The notes: a model not told the origin generated them from the sequence alone. DNA of 64,000 bases from Ahniella affigens (GCF_003015185.1 NZ_CP027860.1:1426001-1490000), one strand, 5' to 3'. Counted from the stretch's first letter, positions 1-9,509 are shown. A program made the numbers and translations.

Positions 1-1854
1 GCGAGTGCCGCCTCCGCGGTGACGGTCGCCGAATTGACTCACGGTTTCTTCGGTCAGCTGCGTGATCGCGACGGCCGGCCCGTGCGGGTTGACGCACGGC
101 GGGTGCGCTTCGTGGAAAAGACCCCCAAGAACGCGCTGCGCGTTTCGTTTCTCGCCGCCGCGTATCCGGATGCGCATTTTGTCGTGCTGCATCGTGAGCC
201 GCACGAGACCATCAGCTCCATGATCGACGCTTGGCGCTCGCGGCGCTTCGTGACGTATCCGCGGTTGCCAGGTTGGACCGGGCAACCTTGGTCGTTGTTG
301 TTGACGCCCGGATGGCGCGAGTGGAACGAAAAGCCTCTGAATGAAGTGGCCGCTCGGCAGTGGGCGCAAACCGTGCGGGTGCTGCTTGATGATCTGGCGC
401 AGATTCCCGGTGATCGCGTGCACGTCATTCGGTATCAGGAACTGCTTGATGCGCCCGAGGCCAGCTTGCGGCGACTCTGTGGAGCGCTCGACCTTGCGTG
501 GGATCGCCCGATCCAGGAATTGCCACCGTCCAAACACACGCTGACCCCGCATGCGAAAGAAAAGTGGCGGCAAAACGAGGCATTGCTCCGCGAGGCGCTG
601 CCAATTGCCGAGCCGATGGTGCGGCGCTTTGCCGATTTCATGGCCGCAGCGGAAGCCGCCCGCGGCCCTGATGTGGCGCCGCCAGTCCGCGCACGCATGC
701 GCGTCACGGATGATCACGCTACCCCTTTGGCGAAGCCGGCGCCCGCCGTGCTCTATGGGCAAGCCGCGACGGCCGTGGCAGCAAATACACGCCCGCCTGA
801 AACGACCGCACCGAAGGTGGCGCCAGAGCAAGCCTTTGGCAGCGTGTACACGCGCGGCATGGCTGAGATTCTTGCCAGTATTCGCAGTAGCGTCGCGGTC
901 ACGACTTATCAGAGCGGTCGGGTCATCTTGCTGCGCTCCGAGGGGCAGGGGATCAACACCCACTTCAAGAGTTTTCCGAGCCCGATGGGCGTTGCAGCCC
1001 AGGGCGACCGCCTCGCGATCGCCACGGCAAGAGGCCTTTGGGAGTACCACAATCAACGCGGTGTCGCGCAAGCGTTGCCGCCTGTGGGTCGTCATGACGC
1101 GTGCTTTGTTCCCCGCAACCAGTTTCTGACGGGCGACATACGCGTGCATGAAATCGCCTACACCGACCAGGGCCTGTGCGTGGTGAACACGCGCTTTTCG
1201 TGTCTGTCGGGGCTTGATGGCGTGCACAGTTTTGTGCCGCGGTGGCAACCGAAGTTCATCACCAAACTGGAAGCGACCGATCGTTGTCATCTGAATGGTC
1301 TCACCGTGATTGATGGCAAGCTGCGCTTTGTCAGTTGCCTCGCGCAAACGGACACACCTGGTGGCTGGCGCGAACACAAGGCGGATGGTGGCGTGATCAT
1401 TGACGTGGCGTCGCACGAGTGCGTCGCGACGGGCTTGTCGATGCCGCATTCGCCGCGCTGGTATCAAGACCGCCTGTGGGTGCTCGAATCCGGATTGGGT
1501 ACGCTGTCCCAGATTGATCTGGCAACCGGGCGCGCGCACCCGTTCGCCGAATTGCCGGGCTTCGTGCGCGGCCTGGCGTTTGTCGGGCCGTACGCGCTGA
1601 TTGGGCTGTCGCAGATTCGCGAAGGTGTATTTGGCGGCTTGCCAGTGATGGAGCGCATCAAGGAGCGGCTGTCCGGCGTCTGGGTGGTGGACCTTGGGAC
1701 CGCGCGCATCGCCGGGTTTCTCCGCTTCGAGGGGCAAGTCCAGGAAATCTTCGATGTCGCCCTGCTGCCCGGCCTCTTGTTTCCGGAGCTGCTTGAACCC
1801 GAAGACGAACGCCTGCAGTCCTCATTCGTGGTGCCAAACGGCATTGCGTCTTGA
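1..1854 (+). CDS. Sulfotransferase / TIGR03032 (DUF4915) fusion protein, 5' truncated by the window
   Basis: The reading frame is open from base 1, so the N-terminus lies outside the window; the GTG at 19 is only the first in-frame start inside it. The visible N-terminal 200 residues look like the C-terminal half of a PAPS-dependent sulfotransferase: 'FVVLHREPHETISS' resembles the 3'-phosphate-binding segment, followed by an R/Y-rich helical tail. The 5'-phosphosulfate loop would be upstream and is not seen. After a Pro/Ala linker (about residues 215-275 from the GTG) comes a beta-propeller-like region with 'FKSFPSPMGVA', 'LWEYHNQ' and 'MPHSPRWYQDRLWVLESG', characteristic of TIGR03032 proteins. 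TIGR03032 function is unknown to me; the sulfotransferase partner suggests modification of a glycan or peptide. Confidence 0.75.
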   Translation, partial: ASAASAVTVAELTHGFFGQLRDRDGRPVRVDARRVRFVEKTPKNALRVSFLAAAYPDAHFVVLHREPHETISSMIDAWRSRRFVTYPRLPGWTGQPWSLLLTPGWREWNEKPLNEVAARQWAQTVRVLLDDLAQIPGDRVHVIRYQELLDAPEASLRRLCGALDLAWDRPIQELPPSKHTLTPHAKEKWRQNEALLREALPIAEPMVRRFADFMAAAEAARGPDVAPPVRARMRVTDDHATPLAKPAPAVLYGQAATAVAANTRPPETTAPKVAPEQAFGSVYTRGMAEILASIRSSVAVTTYQSGRVILLRSEGQGINTHFKSFPSPMGVAAQGDRLAIATARGLWEYHNQRGVAQALPPVGRHDACFVPRNQFLTGDIRVHEIAYTDQGLCVVNTRFSCLSGLDGVHSFVPRWQPKFITKLEATDRCHLNGLTVIDGKLRFVSCLAQTDTPGGWREHKADGGVIIDVASHECVATGLSMPHSPRWYQDRLWVLESGLGTLSQIDLATGRAHPFAELPGFVRGLAFVGPYALIGLSQIREGVFGGLPVMERIKERLSGVWVVDLGTARIAGFLRFEGQVQEIFDVALLPGLLFPELLEPEDERLQSSFVVPNGIAS

Positions 1855-1902
1855 GTCCGACACCTTCATTTTCACGCATAGGCAGCACAAGGAACTCGCA
1901 AC

Positions 1903-2928
1903 ATGCAGGATGTTGATTACGCACGGTATGACCGAATTCGCGCGGTAACCTGGACGGGTCAGAGTCTTCGTCTGATTGACCAGCGGCTATTGCCGATGCA
2001 GCAACTCTGGACCACTTGCAGCACGGCGGCCGAAGTTGCCGCCGCAATTCAGAACCTCACCGTGCGAGGTGCACCTGCAATCGGAATTTCGGCCGCGTAT
2101 GGCGTGGTATTGGCTGCGCAAGCCGCCGCCGGTGCTGATGGCGTCGTATCGGCTGCCGCACTCGCCGAACCGATTGCCACGTTGGCGGCCTCGCGACCCA
2201 CCGCCGTCAATCTGTTCTGGGCGCTCGCACGCATGCAGCGTGTCTTGGGTAGCGCGGCCAGTGTCGCGCGATTGGAGGAAGAAGCCGTAGCCATCGAGCG
2301 CGAGGACCTTGCCGCCAATCGCCATATGGGGCAACTCGGCGCCAGTTTGATTGCGAAAGGCAGTGGCGTGCTCACGCATTGCAACACCGGCTCGTTGGCC
2401 ACCGCTGGATTTGGGACGGCGTTGGGCGTGATCCGGGCCGCGTATGCCGAGGGTCGCGTGGCGGCCGTATTTAACACCGAAACAAGGCCTTGGGGCCAAG
2501 GCACGCGACTGACCGCGTGGGAACTTCTGGAAGACGGGATTCCGGCCAAATTGATTGCCGATTCAGCAGCCGCGCATCTGATGAAGACGGGGCAAGTGCA
2601 GTGGGTCATCGTCGGCGCTGACCGCATTGCGCGAAATGGCGATACGGCCAACAAAATCGGCACGTACCAATTAGCGATTGCAGCCCGCCATCATGGGGTC
2701 AAATTCATGGTCGTGGCGCCGAGCTCGACCGTCGATCTCAGCATGGCTAGCGGTGAGCACATCGAGATCGAACTCCGCGAAGCGCGTGAGCTCCTTGAGG
2801 CGGGCGGTCAGCGCATTGCCGCCAATGGCGTCCAGACCTGGAATCCGGTATTCGACGTGACCCCGGGCGCGCTGATTGACGCCATCATTACTGAGCAAGG
2901 CGTTTTCAAGGCGCCATTTTTCGCCTGA
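1903..2928 (+). CDS. mtnA: S-methyl-5-thioribose-1-phosphate isomerase
   Basis: Converts 5-methylthioribose-1-phosphate to methylthioribulose-1-phosphate in the cytosolic methionine salvage pathway. The 341 residues match the usual family length. Motifs in order: '[13 protein letters not shown]' (residues 55-67), catalytic Cys160 in '[10 protein letters not shown]', '[16 protein letters not shown]' (about 193-208) and catalytic Asp240 in '[19 protein letters not shown]'. Cys160 and Asp240 fall at the numbers known for the Bacillus enzyme. No other mtn gene is in the window. It starts 49 bases after the sulfotransferase-fusion stop and may be cotranscribed with it. Confidence 0.96.
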   Translation: MQDVDYARYDRIRAVTWTGQSLRLIDQRLLPMQQLWTTCSTAAEVAAAIQNLTVRGAPAIGISAAYGVVLAAQAAAGADGVVSAAALAEPIATLAASRPTAVNLFWALARMQRVLGSAASVARLEEEAVAIEREDLAANRHMGQLGASLIAKGSGVLTHCNTGSLATAGFGTALGVIRAAYAEGRVAAVFNTETRPWGQGTRLTAWELLEDGIPAKLIADSAAAHLMKTGQVQWVIVGADRIARNGDTANKIGTYQLAIAARHHGVKFMVVAPSSTVDLSMASGEHIEIELREARELLEAGGQRIAANGVQTWNPVFDVTPGALIDAIITEQGVFKAPFFA

Positions 2929-3111
2929 GGCATGGACTGGAGTGCATGGTGCGGGGGTGTCTTCGTGCCTTGGCTGAGCAGACCAGAATCCAGGACGCAA
3001 GTACTTGATTTTGGGCCCGCGAACCGTGGGACACGTGCCCGAAACCCGGCAAGTCAGCGCGCCCGGTATGATCTTATTCGGATACTCTCTAAACGTTTGT
3101 TTGAGGATTGT

Positions 3112-3140
3112 TTGGTGTCGCTGAACATTTGCTCTACAAT
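3112..3140 (+). promoter_or_regulatory. Candidate sigma-70 promoter for acpP
   Basis: TTGGTG at 3112-3117 and TACAAT at 3135-3140 are separated by 17 bases, 80 bases upstream of the acpP start. It lies in the 290-base gap after mtnA (2929-3220), which otherwise shows no gene. The -10 matches consensus at five of six positions and the -35 at four of six. Confidence 0.6.
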
Positions 3141-3220
3141 GAACGCCGTTTTTTCGCTTTCGGGCGGCGTCGGGGCTGACGGCGTCCGGGCATTTCACCG
3201 ATTCAGAGGACAAAACCAAC

Positions 3221-3463
3221 ATGAGCAGCATCGAAGAACGCGTCAAAAAGATCGTGGTCGAACAACTCGGCGTGAAGCAGGAAGAAGTCACCGCCAATGC
3301 GTCGTTTGTTGATGACCTGGGCGCCGACTCGCTGGACACGGTGGAACTGGTGATGGCGCTTGAAGAAGAATTCGAGTGCGAAATCCCGGACGAAGATGCT
3401 GAGAAGATCACCAGCGTGCAGATGGCGATCGATTACATCAAGACGCACGTCGACAAGGCCTGA
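3221..3463 (+). CDS. acpP: Acyl carrier protein
   Basis: This 80-residue acidic protein carries fatty-acyl intermediates on a phosphopantetheine arm in type II fatty acid synthesis. The attachment serine is Ser37 in '[18 protein letters not shown]', and helix III carries '[10 protein letters not shown]'. Start at ATG 3221, preceded by a purine-rich 'CAGAGGACAAAACC'. It lies directly upstream of fabF, the standard order, with a hairpin between them. Confidence 0.98.
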   Translation: MSSIEERVKKIVVEQLGVKQEEVTANASFVDDLGADSLDTVELVMALEEEFECEIPDEDAEKITSVQMAIDYIKTHVDKA

Positions 3464-3486
3464 TTCCGGCCTTGCAAGACTTGAAC

Positions 3487-3512
3487 ACTGCGCCGCTCTG
3501 GCGCAGTTTTCA
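3487..3512 (+). terminator. Intrinsic terminator or attenuator between acpP and fabF
   Basis: An 8-bp perfect stem (3487-3494 with 3500-3507) and 5-base loop are followed by a short T run. Its position between acpP and fabF fits partial termination giving more acpP than fabF transcript, as described in other bacteria. Confidence 0.7.
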
Positions 3513-3581
3513 TTTGCGCGGTACTGAAACGCTCGTTCGTGATCAGGCCGTGAATGTTGAGATATGGATGGAGAGCAACGG

Positions 3582-4820
3582 ATGAGCAAGCGTCGTGTGG
3601 TCGTCACCGGTATGGGTATCGTTTCGCCGGTAGGCAATACCTTGGAAAGCGCCTGGGACAGCATTCAAAACGGTGTCTGCGGCATCGATCGCATCAGCTG
3701 CTTTGATGCCAGCGCCTTTGCCACCCAGATCGCTGGCGAAGTCAAAGGCTTCGATCCAACCCACTGGATTGGCCCGAAAGACGTCAAGAAGATGGACAAG
3801 TTCATCCACTACGGCTTTGCAGCGTCGCGGATGGCAATGCAGGATTCCGGACTTGCGGTGACCGAGGCCAATGCCGAGCGTATTGGCATTGTGATTGGCT
3901 CGGGTATCGGTGGGGTGCGTGGCATCGAAGACACCGCCATCGCGCTGCACATCGGTGGCCCGCGCAAGGTGTCGCCGTTCTACGTGCCGTCAACCATCAT
4001 CAATATGCTGCCTGGGCAACTCAGTATTCATCTGGGTCTCAAAGGGCCCAACTTTTCGGCGGTGTCGGCTTGCGCGTCGTCGAATCACAGCATCGGCACG
4101 GCCATGCGCATGATTCAGTATGGCGATGCCGATGTGATGATTGCCGGCGGTGCCGAGCACGGCTGCACGCCAACGGCAGTTGGCGGGTTCTCGTCGATGA
4201 AAGCCATGTCCACGCGCAACGATGATCCGAAGCACGCGAGCCGGCCCTGGGACAAAGACCGCGATGGTTTTGTGCTGGCCGATGGCGCCGGCATTCTGGT
4301 GATCGAAGAGCTCGAACACGCCAAGGCCCGCGGCGCTCGGATTTATTGCGAGCTGATCGGCTATGGCGCGAGTTCGGACGCGTATCACATGACCGCGCCG
4401 AGTGAAAACGGCGAGGGTCCGGCGCGCTGCATGCGGGTCGCGTTGAAGGACGCAGGCATCAATCCGGAGCAGGTCGACTACGTCAACGCGCATGGCACCT
4501 CGACGCCGCTTGGCGATTTGGCCGAAACGCTGTCGATGAAGCAGGCCTTGGGCGAGCACGCTTACAAGACCATGGTGTCGTCAACGAAGTCGATGACTGG
4601 CCACCTGCTCGGCGCGGCCGGCGGTGTCGAAGCAATCTTCTCGGTACTGGCTCTGCACCATGGTGTCATTCCGCCGACGATCAATCTGGAGAACCCGAGC
4701 GAAGGCTGTGATCTCGACTACGTGCCAAACGTCGCGCGCCAGAAGCAGATCCAGGTGGCCGTGTCGAACGGGTTCGGGTTTGGTGGCACGAACGCGACCC
4801 TGGTGTTCCGAAAACTGTAA
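3582..4820 (+). CDS. fabF: 3-oxoacyl-[acyl-carrier-protein] synthase II
   Basis: Elongating beta-ketoacyl-ACP synthase of type II fatty acid synthesis. I place the start at ATG 3582 ('[12 protein letters not shown]'), 10 bases after a GGAG, giving 412 residues, the usual FabF length; an in-frame ATG at 3564 would add six residues. The nucleophile is Cys164 in '[12 protein letters not shown]' (many FabF proteins read 'TACTSG' here), the two histidines are in '[11 protein letters not shown]' and '[13 protein letters not shown]', and the C-terminal '[13 protein letters not shown]' is intact. First gene of a string continuing through pilZ. Confidence 0.96.
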   Translation: MSKRRVVVTGMGIVSPVGNTLESAWDSIQNGVCGIDRISCFDASAFATQIAGEVKGFDPTHWIGPKDVKKMDKFIHYGFAASRMAMQDSGLAVTEANAERIGIVIGSGIGGVRGIEDTAIALHIGGPRKVSPFYVPSTIINMLPGQLSIHLGLKGPNFSAVSACASSNHSIGTAMRMIQYGDADVMIAGGAEHGCTPTAVGGFSSMKAMSTRNDDPKHASRPWDKDRDGFVLADGAGILVIEELEHAKARGARIYCELIGYGASSDAYHMTAPSENGEGPARCMRVALKDAGINPEQVDYVNAHGTSTPLGDLAETLSMKQALGEHAYKTMVSSTKSMTGHLLGAAGGVEAIFSVLALHHGVIPPTINLENPSEGCDLDYVPNVARQKQIQVAVSNGFGFGGTNATLVFRKL

Positions 4821-4836
4821 CCGGCACCTGACCCTC

Positions 4837-6195
4837 ATGCGTGTCCGGACGCTGCCCCAGCATTGGGATCTTCAGCGTCTGCACGCTGCCGATCCCGTTC
4901 GCTTTCCGATGCTCTTGGAAAGTCGCGCAAGGCATGCGCGGAGTGGTCGATTTGATTTGCTGCTGGCCACGACGGGTGACGCGCTGATTCAAACCGCGCG
5001 CGCGGCCGTGGTTGATCAGCACGGGCAGTTTCAAGGTGAGGACCTGCTGCGTGTGCTGCAGGAGCGGTTGCCTTCGGCGCCGAGCGCAGCGCCCGAATCC
5101 CTCGCCGAGTTGGGCCACTTTGCGGGTGGCTACGCGTTGCTGCTTGGCTACGAATACGCAGCGTGCCTCGAGCCACGATTGCACGATGTCCTGGCCGAGC
5201 CCGAGTTGCCGCGGGCGCTCGCGCTGCGCACGCCGTTGGCGTTTGTTCGGGATCATGCACTGGATCGATTGTCGGCCGTCTACGAGCCTGAGGCCGAGGC
5301 TTGGGTGGAGGCGCTGCTCGCCGGGCTCGCGCCCGAGTCGTTACTGGTGCCACCCGACACGCTGATCATTGAATCGCTGCACGAAGACCCGGCGTTGCAG
5401 TTTTGCGCGGGCGTCGACACCATTCGCGATTACATCGCTGCTGGCGACGTGTTCCAGGTCAACCTGTCGCGGCAATGGCAGGCAGAGGTGTCTGGTCCGA
5501 ACCCCGCGGCGAGTCTGTACCGGCGTCTACGCGAGGCCAATCCAGCGCCGTTTGCGGGCAGCCTCGTCTATCGCGATTGGGCCGTGCTGAGCTCATCACC
5601 CGAACGTCTGGTCGCGGTTCGTGGCGATCTGATCGAAACGCGGCCGATCGCGGGCACCCGGCCGCGTGCGCAAGGCGACGCCGACCTGGCGTTGCAGGCC
5701 GAGTTGCTCGCGCACCCCAAAGAGCGCGCCGAGCACATCATGCTGATCGATCTGGAGCGCAACGACCTTGGCCGCGTTGCCGTGGCGGGCAGCGTGCAGG
5801 TCGATGAGCTGATGACGATCGAAACGTATACGCACGTGCACCACATTGTGTCGAATGTGCGGGCGCGGCTCCGTGCTGATGCGAGTCTGCGGGACATCAT
5901 TGCGGCAGTGTTCCCGGGCGGCACGATTACCGGTTGCCCCAAGATTCGCTGCATGGAAATCATCGCCGAGCTCGAAGCGTGCCCGCGCGGCTTCTACACC
6001 GGTGCGATGGGTTTTGTCGGGCCGGGCCGACAGATGGAACTGAATATTCTGATCCGGACCATGAGCCTGTCTGGAAACGACGTACGCCTGCGCGCGGGAG
6101 CCGGGATCGTCTACGACTCCGTACCAGAGCGCGAACTGGCCGAGACGCGGCACAAGGCGCGCGGATTGCTGCAAGCGTTGGGCATGACGGCATGA
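4837..6195 (+). CDS. pabB: Aminodeoxychorismate synthase component I
   Basis: Chorismate-utilising subunit that makes 4-amino-4-deoxychorismate for folate. Start chosen at ATG 4837, 16 bases after fabF, giving 452 residues, close to E. coli PabB; the frame stays open further upstream within fabF. The chorismate-binding domain shows 'SSSPERLVAVRGDLIETRPI', 'HIMLIDLERNDLGRVA', 'FPGGTITGCPKIRCMEII' and 'GFYTGAMGF'. The residue before the conserved GT in 'RPIAGTRPR' is Ala, whereas classical PabB has Lys ('PIKGT') and anthranilate synthase TrpE has Ala. The following pabC gene argues for the folate assignment, but TrpE-like activity cannot be excluded. Its stop overlaps pabC. Confidence 0.88.
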   Translation: MRVRTLPQHWDLQRLHAADPVRFPMLLESRARHARSGRFDLLLATTGDALIQTARAAVVDQHGQFQGEDLLRVLQERLPSAPSAAPESLAELGHFAGGYALLLGYEYAACLEPRLHDVLAEPELPRALALRTPLAFVRDHALDRLSAVYEPEAEAWVEALLAGLAPESLLVPPDTLIIESLHEDPALQFCAGVDTIRDYIAAGDVFQVNLSRQWQAEVSGPNPAASLYRRLREANPAPFAGSLVYRDWAVLSSSPERLVAVRGDLIETRPIAGTRPRAQGDADLALQAELLAHPKERAEHIMLIDLERNDLGRVAVAGSVQVDELMTIETYTHVHHIVSNVRARLRADASLRDIIAAVFPGGTITGCPKIRCMEIIAELEACPRGFYTGAMGFVGPGRQMELNILIRTMSLSGNDVRLRAGAGIVYDSVPERELAETRHKARGLLQALGMTA

Positions 6196-6986
6196 GAGTG
6201 TGGCGCCACGGGCGTGAAATTGACGCCGACTGGGCGAATCTGCGCGCGCTTCACTACGGCGATGGGCATTTCACGACGATGCGGGTCGTACACGGGCGGA
6301 TTGCCTGGTGGCCGTATCACCTGCAACGCCTGCAGGAGGCCAACCGTCGGCTGCATGGCCGCTTTGACGACTGGCCGATTCTGAGTGCGCAAGTTCACGC
6401 GGTGGCCGCGAATCTAGGGCAGGGCGTTTTGAAGCTCATGCAGACCCGGTCGGCATCACAGCGCGGTTATGCGAGCCACGGCGCGCAGAACGAATGGCTG
6501 ATGTTTGCCGACCCGAACCTGCCGAAACAGGCGGAATCAGTGCAATTGGAATGGGCGGCAACGCGCCTCGGGCATCAGCCGGCGCTTGCCGGGATGAAGC
6601 ATCTGAATCGTCTCGAACAAGTGCTGGCCCGGGACGAACAGCCTGCCGGGCGCTGCGATGATGTGCTGATGTGTGATCTGGCTGGCGATCTGATTTGCAC
6701 GACAAGTGCGAACCTATTCGTCTACCAAGATCAACGCTGGTGGACGCCAATGCTGGATCGTTGCGGGGTCGCGGGCGTGTGCCGGGCGCGGATTCTTGAA
6801 CTGACCCAAGTAACAGTTGCCCGCCTGAACCAGACTGAACTGGCAGGGGCGAGCGAGGTCTTTTGTTGTAACGCGGTTCGCGGGATCATGCCTGTGGCGA
6901 GGATCGGCCAGCAGTCCTGGCCGACCGGGCCTGCCACGATCGACTTGATGGCCAGACTGCAAGTGGAGCTTGAATGCGCAAACTGA
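6192..6986 (+). CDS. pabC: Aminodeoxychorismate lyase (PLP fold type IV)
   Basis: Releases pyruvate from aminodeoxychorismate to give p-aminobenzoate. It begins at ATG 6192, overlapping the pabB stop as ATGA, and encodes 264 residues. Fold-type-IV hallmarks: the early 'HYGDGHFTTMRV', the PLP-binding Lys136 in 'LAGMKHLNRLEQ', and 'TTSANLFVYQDQRWWTP', which corresponds to the phosphate-binding segment. The end overlaps mltG by 13 bases, so translation is probably coupled. Confidence 0.93.
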   Translation: MRVWRHGREIDADWANLRALHYGDGHFTTMRVVHGRIAWWPYHLQRLQEANRRLHGRFDDWPILSAQVHAVAANLGQGVLKLMQTRSASQRGYASHGAQNEWLMFADPNLPKQAESVQLEWAATRLGHQPALAGMKHLNRLEQVLARDEQPAGRCDDVLMCDLAGDLICTTSANLFVYQDQRWWTPMLDRCGVAGVCRARILELTQVTVARLNQTELAGASEVFCCNAVRGIMPVARIGQQSWPTGPATIDLMARLQVELECAN

Positions 6987-7981
6987 TACGTCGTCTGTTT
7001 TTGCTCGGTCTCGTGGGCCTGGTCGTCGCTGGCCTTTGGTTCTATCGGGATTACAAAGCATTTTCCGACGCGCCGATGCCGCTTGATGGTCACGAGGTGG
7101 TCGTCGACGTCAGCATGGGCACGTCGTTCAATCAGATTGTCCGCCAGTTGACCCAGGCGGGTGCCACCAACGCACCGAGAGAATACTGGCGTCTTTTGGC
7201 CACCGAGTTGGGGGTGATCCGCACCCTGCGGGCAGGCGAGTACTTGCTTGAGCCCGGGATGACGCCGCGCCAGCTACTGACCCGCATGGCCAAGGGCAAA
7301 GTGATCCTGCATCAGTTCACGATCGTCGAGGGCTGGACGTTTCGCGAGCTGCGCCTGGCGCTCAGCAAAGCCGAAAAATTGAAGCAGACGCTGTCTGGAC
7401 TGAGCGACCAGGACATCATGGCTCGGGTCGGCAAACCCGGCCAGCACCCCGAGGGCCGTTTTCTGCCGGAAACCTATTCGTTTGTGCGTGGCCAGCAAGA
7501 CATCGACATCCTGAAGCGCGCGTTTTCGGCGATGGAAGAAACCTTGCTGAAGGAATGGGGTCAGCGCGCGCAGGATTCGCCGCTGACGAGTCCGGAAGAT
7601 CTGTTGATTCTTGCCTCCATTGTCGAAAAGGAAACCGGGCGCGCCGACGATCGTGGCCCAATCGCTGGCGTCTTCAGTCGCCGCCTGAAAATCGGCATGC
7701 GCCTGCAAACCGACCCGACCGTCATCTACGGACTGGGGAGCAGTTTCAACGGCAACTTGACGCGTCGGCATCTCGAAACCGATGGGCCATACAACAGCTA
7801 TACCCGTGCTGGCCTGCCGCCAACGCCGATTGCGCTCCCGGGCAAAGAAGCGATTGCCGCAGCCGCGCGCCCAGCGCCCGGCGATGCGCTGTATTTTGTG
7901 GCGAAAGGCGATGGCGCCTCGCACTTTTCGGCGACGCTCGGCGAACACAACGAAGCGGTGCGCCGCTATCAGCTGCAATGA
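6974..7981 (+). CDS. mltG: Endolytic peptidoglycan transglycosylase (YceG family)
   Basis: Membrane-anchored enzyme that cleaves nascent glycan strands and sets their length. One N-terminal transmembrane helix (residues 8-24, 'LFLLGLVGLVVAGLWFY') is followed by a LysM-like segment and the catalytic domain. The catalytic Glu is residue 218 in 'LASIVEKETG', the same number as in E. coli, followed by 'GVFSRRLKIGMRLQTDPTVI'. The 335-residue length is typical. It overlaps pabC upstream and holB downstream (ATGA); the tmk gene often found between mltG and holB is absent. Confidence 0.96.
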   Translation: MRKLIRRLFLLGLVGLVVAGLWFYRDYKAFSDAPMPLDGHEVVVDVSMGTSFNQIVRQLTQAGATNAPREYWRLLATELGVIRTLRAGEYLLEPGMTPRQLLTRMAKGKVILHQFTIVEGWTFRELRLALSKAEKLKQTLSGLSDQDIMARVGKPGQHPEGRFLPETYSFVRGQQDIDILKRAFSAMEETLLKEWGQRAQDSPLTSPEDLLILASIVEKETGRADDRGPIAGVFSRRLKIGMRLQTDPTVIYGLGSSFNGNLTRRHLETDGPYNSYTRAGLPPTPIALPGKEAIAAAARPAPGDALYFVAKGDGASHFSATLGEHNEAVRRYQLQ

Positions 7982-8967
7982 GCGCTGTGCTCGCGCCTTG
8001 GTTGCAGGAAGACTGGCAGCGCCTCCTAAGCCGTCGTGCCCAGGGGCGTTTGCCGCACGCCTTGCTGCTGGCTGGCCCGCGTGGCCTCGGCAAACGCGTC
8101 TTTGCCGAGCAAGTGCGGGCTTGGTTGCTGTGCACCGCAGCCGACCAGACCGATGCGGCCTGCGGGCAATGCAAGGCGTGCCATTTGCTCCGCGCTGGCA
8201 ATCACCCCGATGCGTTGACCATCACGTTCGAACCCCGTGACGACGGCAAGCTGCGCACCGAGATCATTGTCGATCAGATCCGCGCCCTGAGCGCGCGCTT
8301 TGCCCAAACGAGCCAGCGTGGCGGCTGGCGGGTGGCGATCATCGAACCGGCCGAGGCCATGAACACCGCCGCGTCGAACGCGCTTCTGAAAACCCTGGAG
8401 GAGCCTGAGGCGAGCGTCATGATGATTCTGGTCAGTGATCAGCCGATGCGGCTCAGCGCCACGATTCGCAGCCGCTGTCAGCGCATCGACGTTCGCGAGC
8501 CCGAACCAGCATTGAGCCTGCAATGGCTGCGTGCCCAAGGGATTGCCGAGAAGGATGCCGAGCCGGCCCTGCAGCTCGCCGATGGCAACCCAGGTGAGGC
8601 GTTGTTGCTCGCCCGTCCAGAACAGCGCCAGCAGATCAACGACGTGGCCCGGGACCTTCAGGCCCTTGCCGGGTCGGCAGCATTGATGGACGTGGTTCAG
8701 CGCTGGCTGGCCGCCGATCCCGGATTTCGCCTGCGCGCCGCCGTGCAATTGGTGGCGCAGGCCATGAAAGCGCCTTTGACGCTGCAAGCTGGCGTGGCCG
8801 AAAGCCTCATACCCTTGACCGCCCGCGCCGATTTTCAGAAGCTCAGTGCCTGGTGGGATCAGGCCAACCGCGCGCGTCTGCAACTGGACACGCCGCTTCG
8901 TTCGGACTTGATTCTGGCGGAGATTCTCGGCAACTGGCGTGATACCGTGTCGGCCAGTTCTAAGTAG
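7978..8967 (+). CDS. holB: DNA polymerase III subunit delta'
   Basis: Clamp-loader subunit. I use ATG 7978, which overlaps the mltG stop as ATGA and gives 329 residues; the frame is open far upstream, but that stretch is a shadow of mltG. The Walker-A-like loop is 'AGPRGLGKRVF' (residues 32-42), the zinc cysteines are Cys52, Cys62, Cys65 and Cys68 ('CGQCKAC'), and 'NALLKTLEEPEA' and 'TIRSRCQRID' carry the sensor and arginine-finger (SRC) region. Nine bases separate it from pilZ. Confidence 0.95.
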   Translation: MSAVLAPWLQEDWQRLLSRRAQGRLPHALLLAGPRGLGKRVFAEQVRAWLLCTAADQTDAACGQCKACHLLRAGNHPDALTITFEPRDDGKLRTEIIVDQIRALSARFAQTSQRGGWRVAIIEPAEAMNTAASNALLKTLEEPEASVMMILVSDQPMRLSATIRSRCQRIDVREPEPALSLQWLRAQGIAEKDAEPALQLADGNPGEALLLARPEQRQQINDVARDLQALAGSAALMDVVQRWLAADPGFRLRAAVQLVAQAMKAPLTLQAGVAESLIPLTARADFQKLSAWWDQANRARLQLDTPLRSDLILAEILGNWRDTVSASSK

Positions 8968-8976
8968 GAGTGGAGC

Positions 8977-9342
8977 ATGGCAGCAGGTCCAATGGGCGGC
9001 ATGCCGCGGCAAGGCATCTTGTCGCTGGCCATCAAAGACAAAGGCGCGTTGTACAACGCCTACATGGGCTTTCTGAAAACCGGTGGCCTGTTTGTGCCCA
9101 CGGCCAAGCGCTACAACCTCGGCGATGAAGTGTTCATCCTGCTGTCGCTGATGGACGAAAAGGACCGCCTGCCCGTGGCCGGCAAGGTCGTCTGGATCAC
9201 ACCCCCGGGCGCCCAAGGCAACCGCACGTCGGGTATCGGCGTCCAGTTCAATGAAACCGCCGACGGCGAAGCGGCTAAAGCCAAGATCGAGCAGATCCTG
9301 GCGGGCTCGCTGGGCGCCGAGCGCATGACGCATACGATGTAA
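8977..9342 (+). CDS. pilZ: Type IV pilus PilZ-domain protein
   Basis: This 121-residue PilZ-fold protein directly follows holB, as in xanthomonads and pseudomonads, where the gene is needed for type IV pilus assembly. 'GGLFVPTAKRYNLGDEVFIL' and 'GKVVWITPPGAQGNRTSGIG' are typical of this subgroup. The c-di-GMP-binding RxxxR and [D/N]xSxxG motifs are missing, in line with the non-binding PilZ class. SD 'TAGGAGTGGAGC' precedes ATG 8977. Confidence 0.93.
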   Translation: MAAGPMGGMPRQGILSLAIKDKGALYNAYMGFLKTGGLFVPTAKRYNLGDEVFILLSLMDEKDRLPVAGKVVWITPPGAQGNRTSGIGVQFNETADGEAAKAKIEQILAGSLGAERMTHTM

Positions 9343-9486
9343 CCCGGCGCCGACGTCGGCGCGTCGCAACGTACCCAATGCCCTTTTTGCCGGCCTGATC
9401 AGGCTGGCTTGCTGCATTGCTGGCGGCTCATGCCAACGTCGGTCACCGGTGCAACACGGCCTTGCAATCGAGGGCTTGCGCTTTTC

Positions 9487-9502
9487 GTCTACAGGTGTAG
9501 AC
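9487..9502. promoter_or_regulatory. BlaI/MecI-type operator 1
   Basis: A 16-base dyad with perfect 7-bp arms (GTCTACA / TGTAGAC) and a central GG. It contains the TACA-N2-TGTA core recognised by BlaI/MecI/CopY-family repressors and lies 37 bases upstream of the blaI-like gene. Confidence 0.75.
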
Positions 9503-9509
9503 TCGCCTG

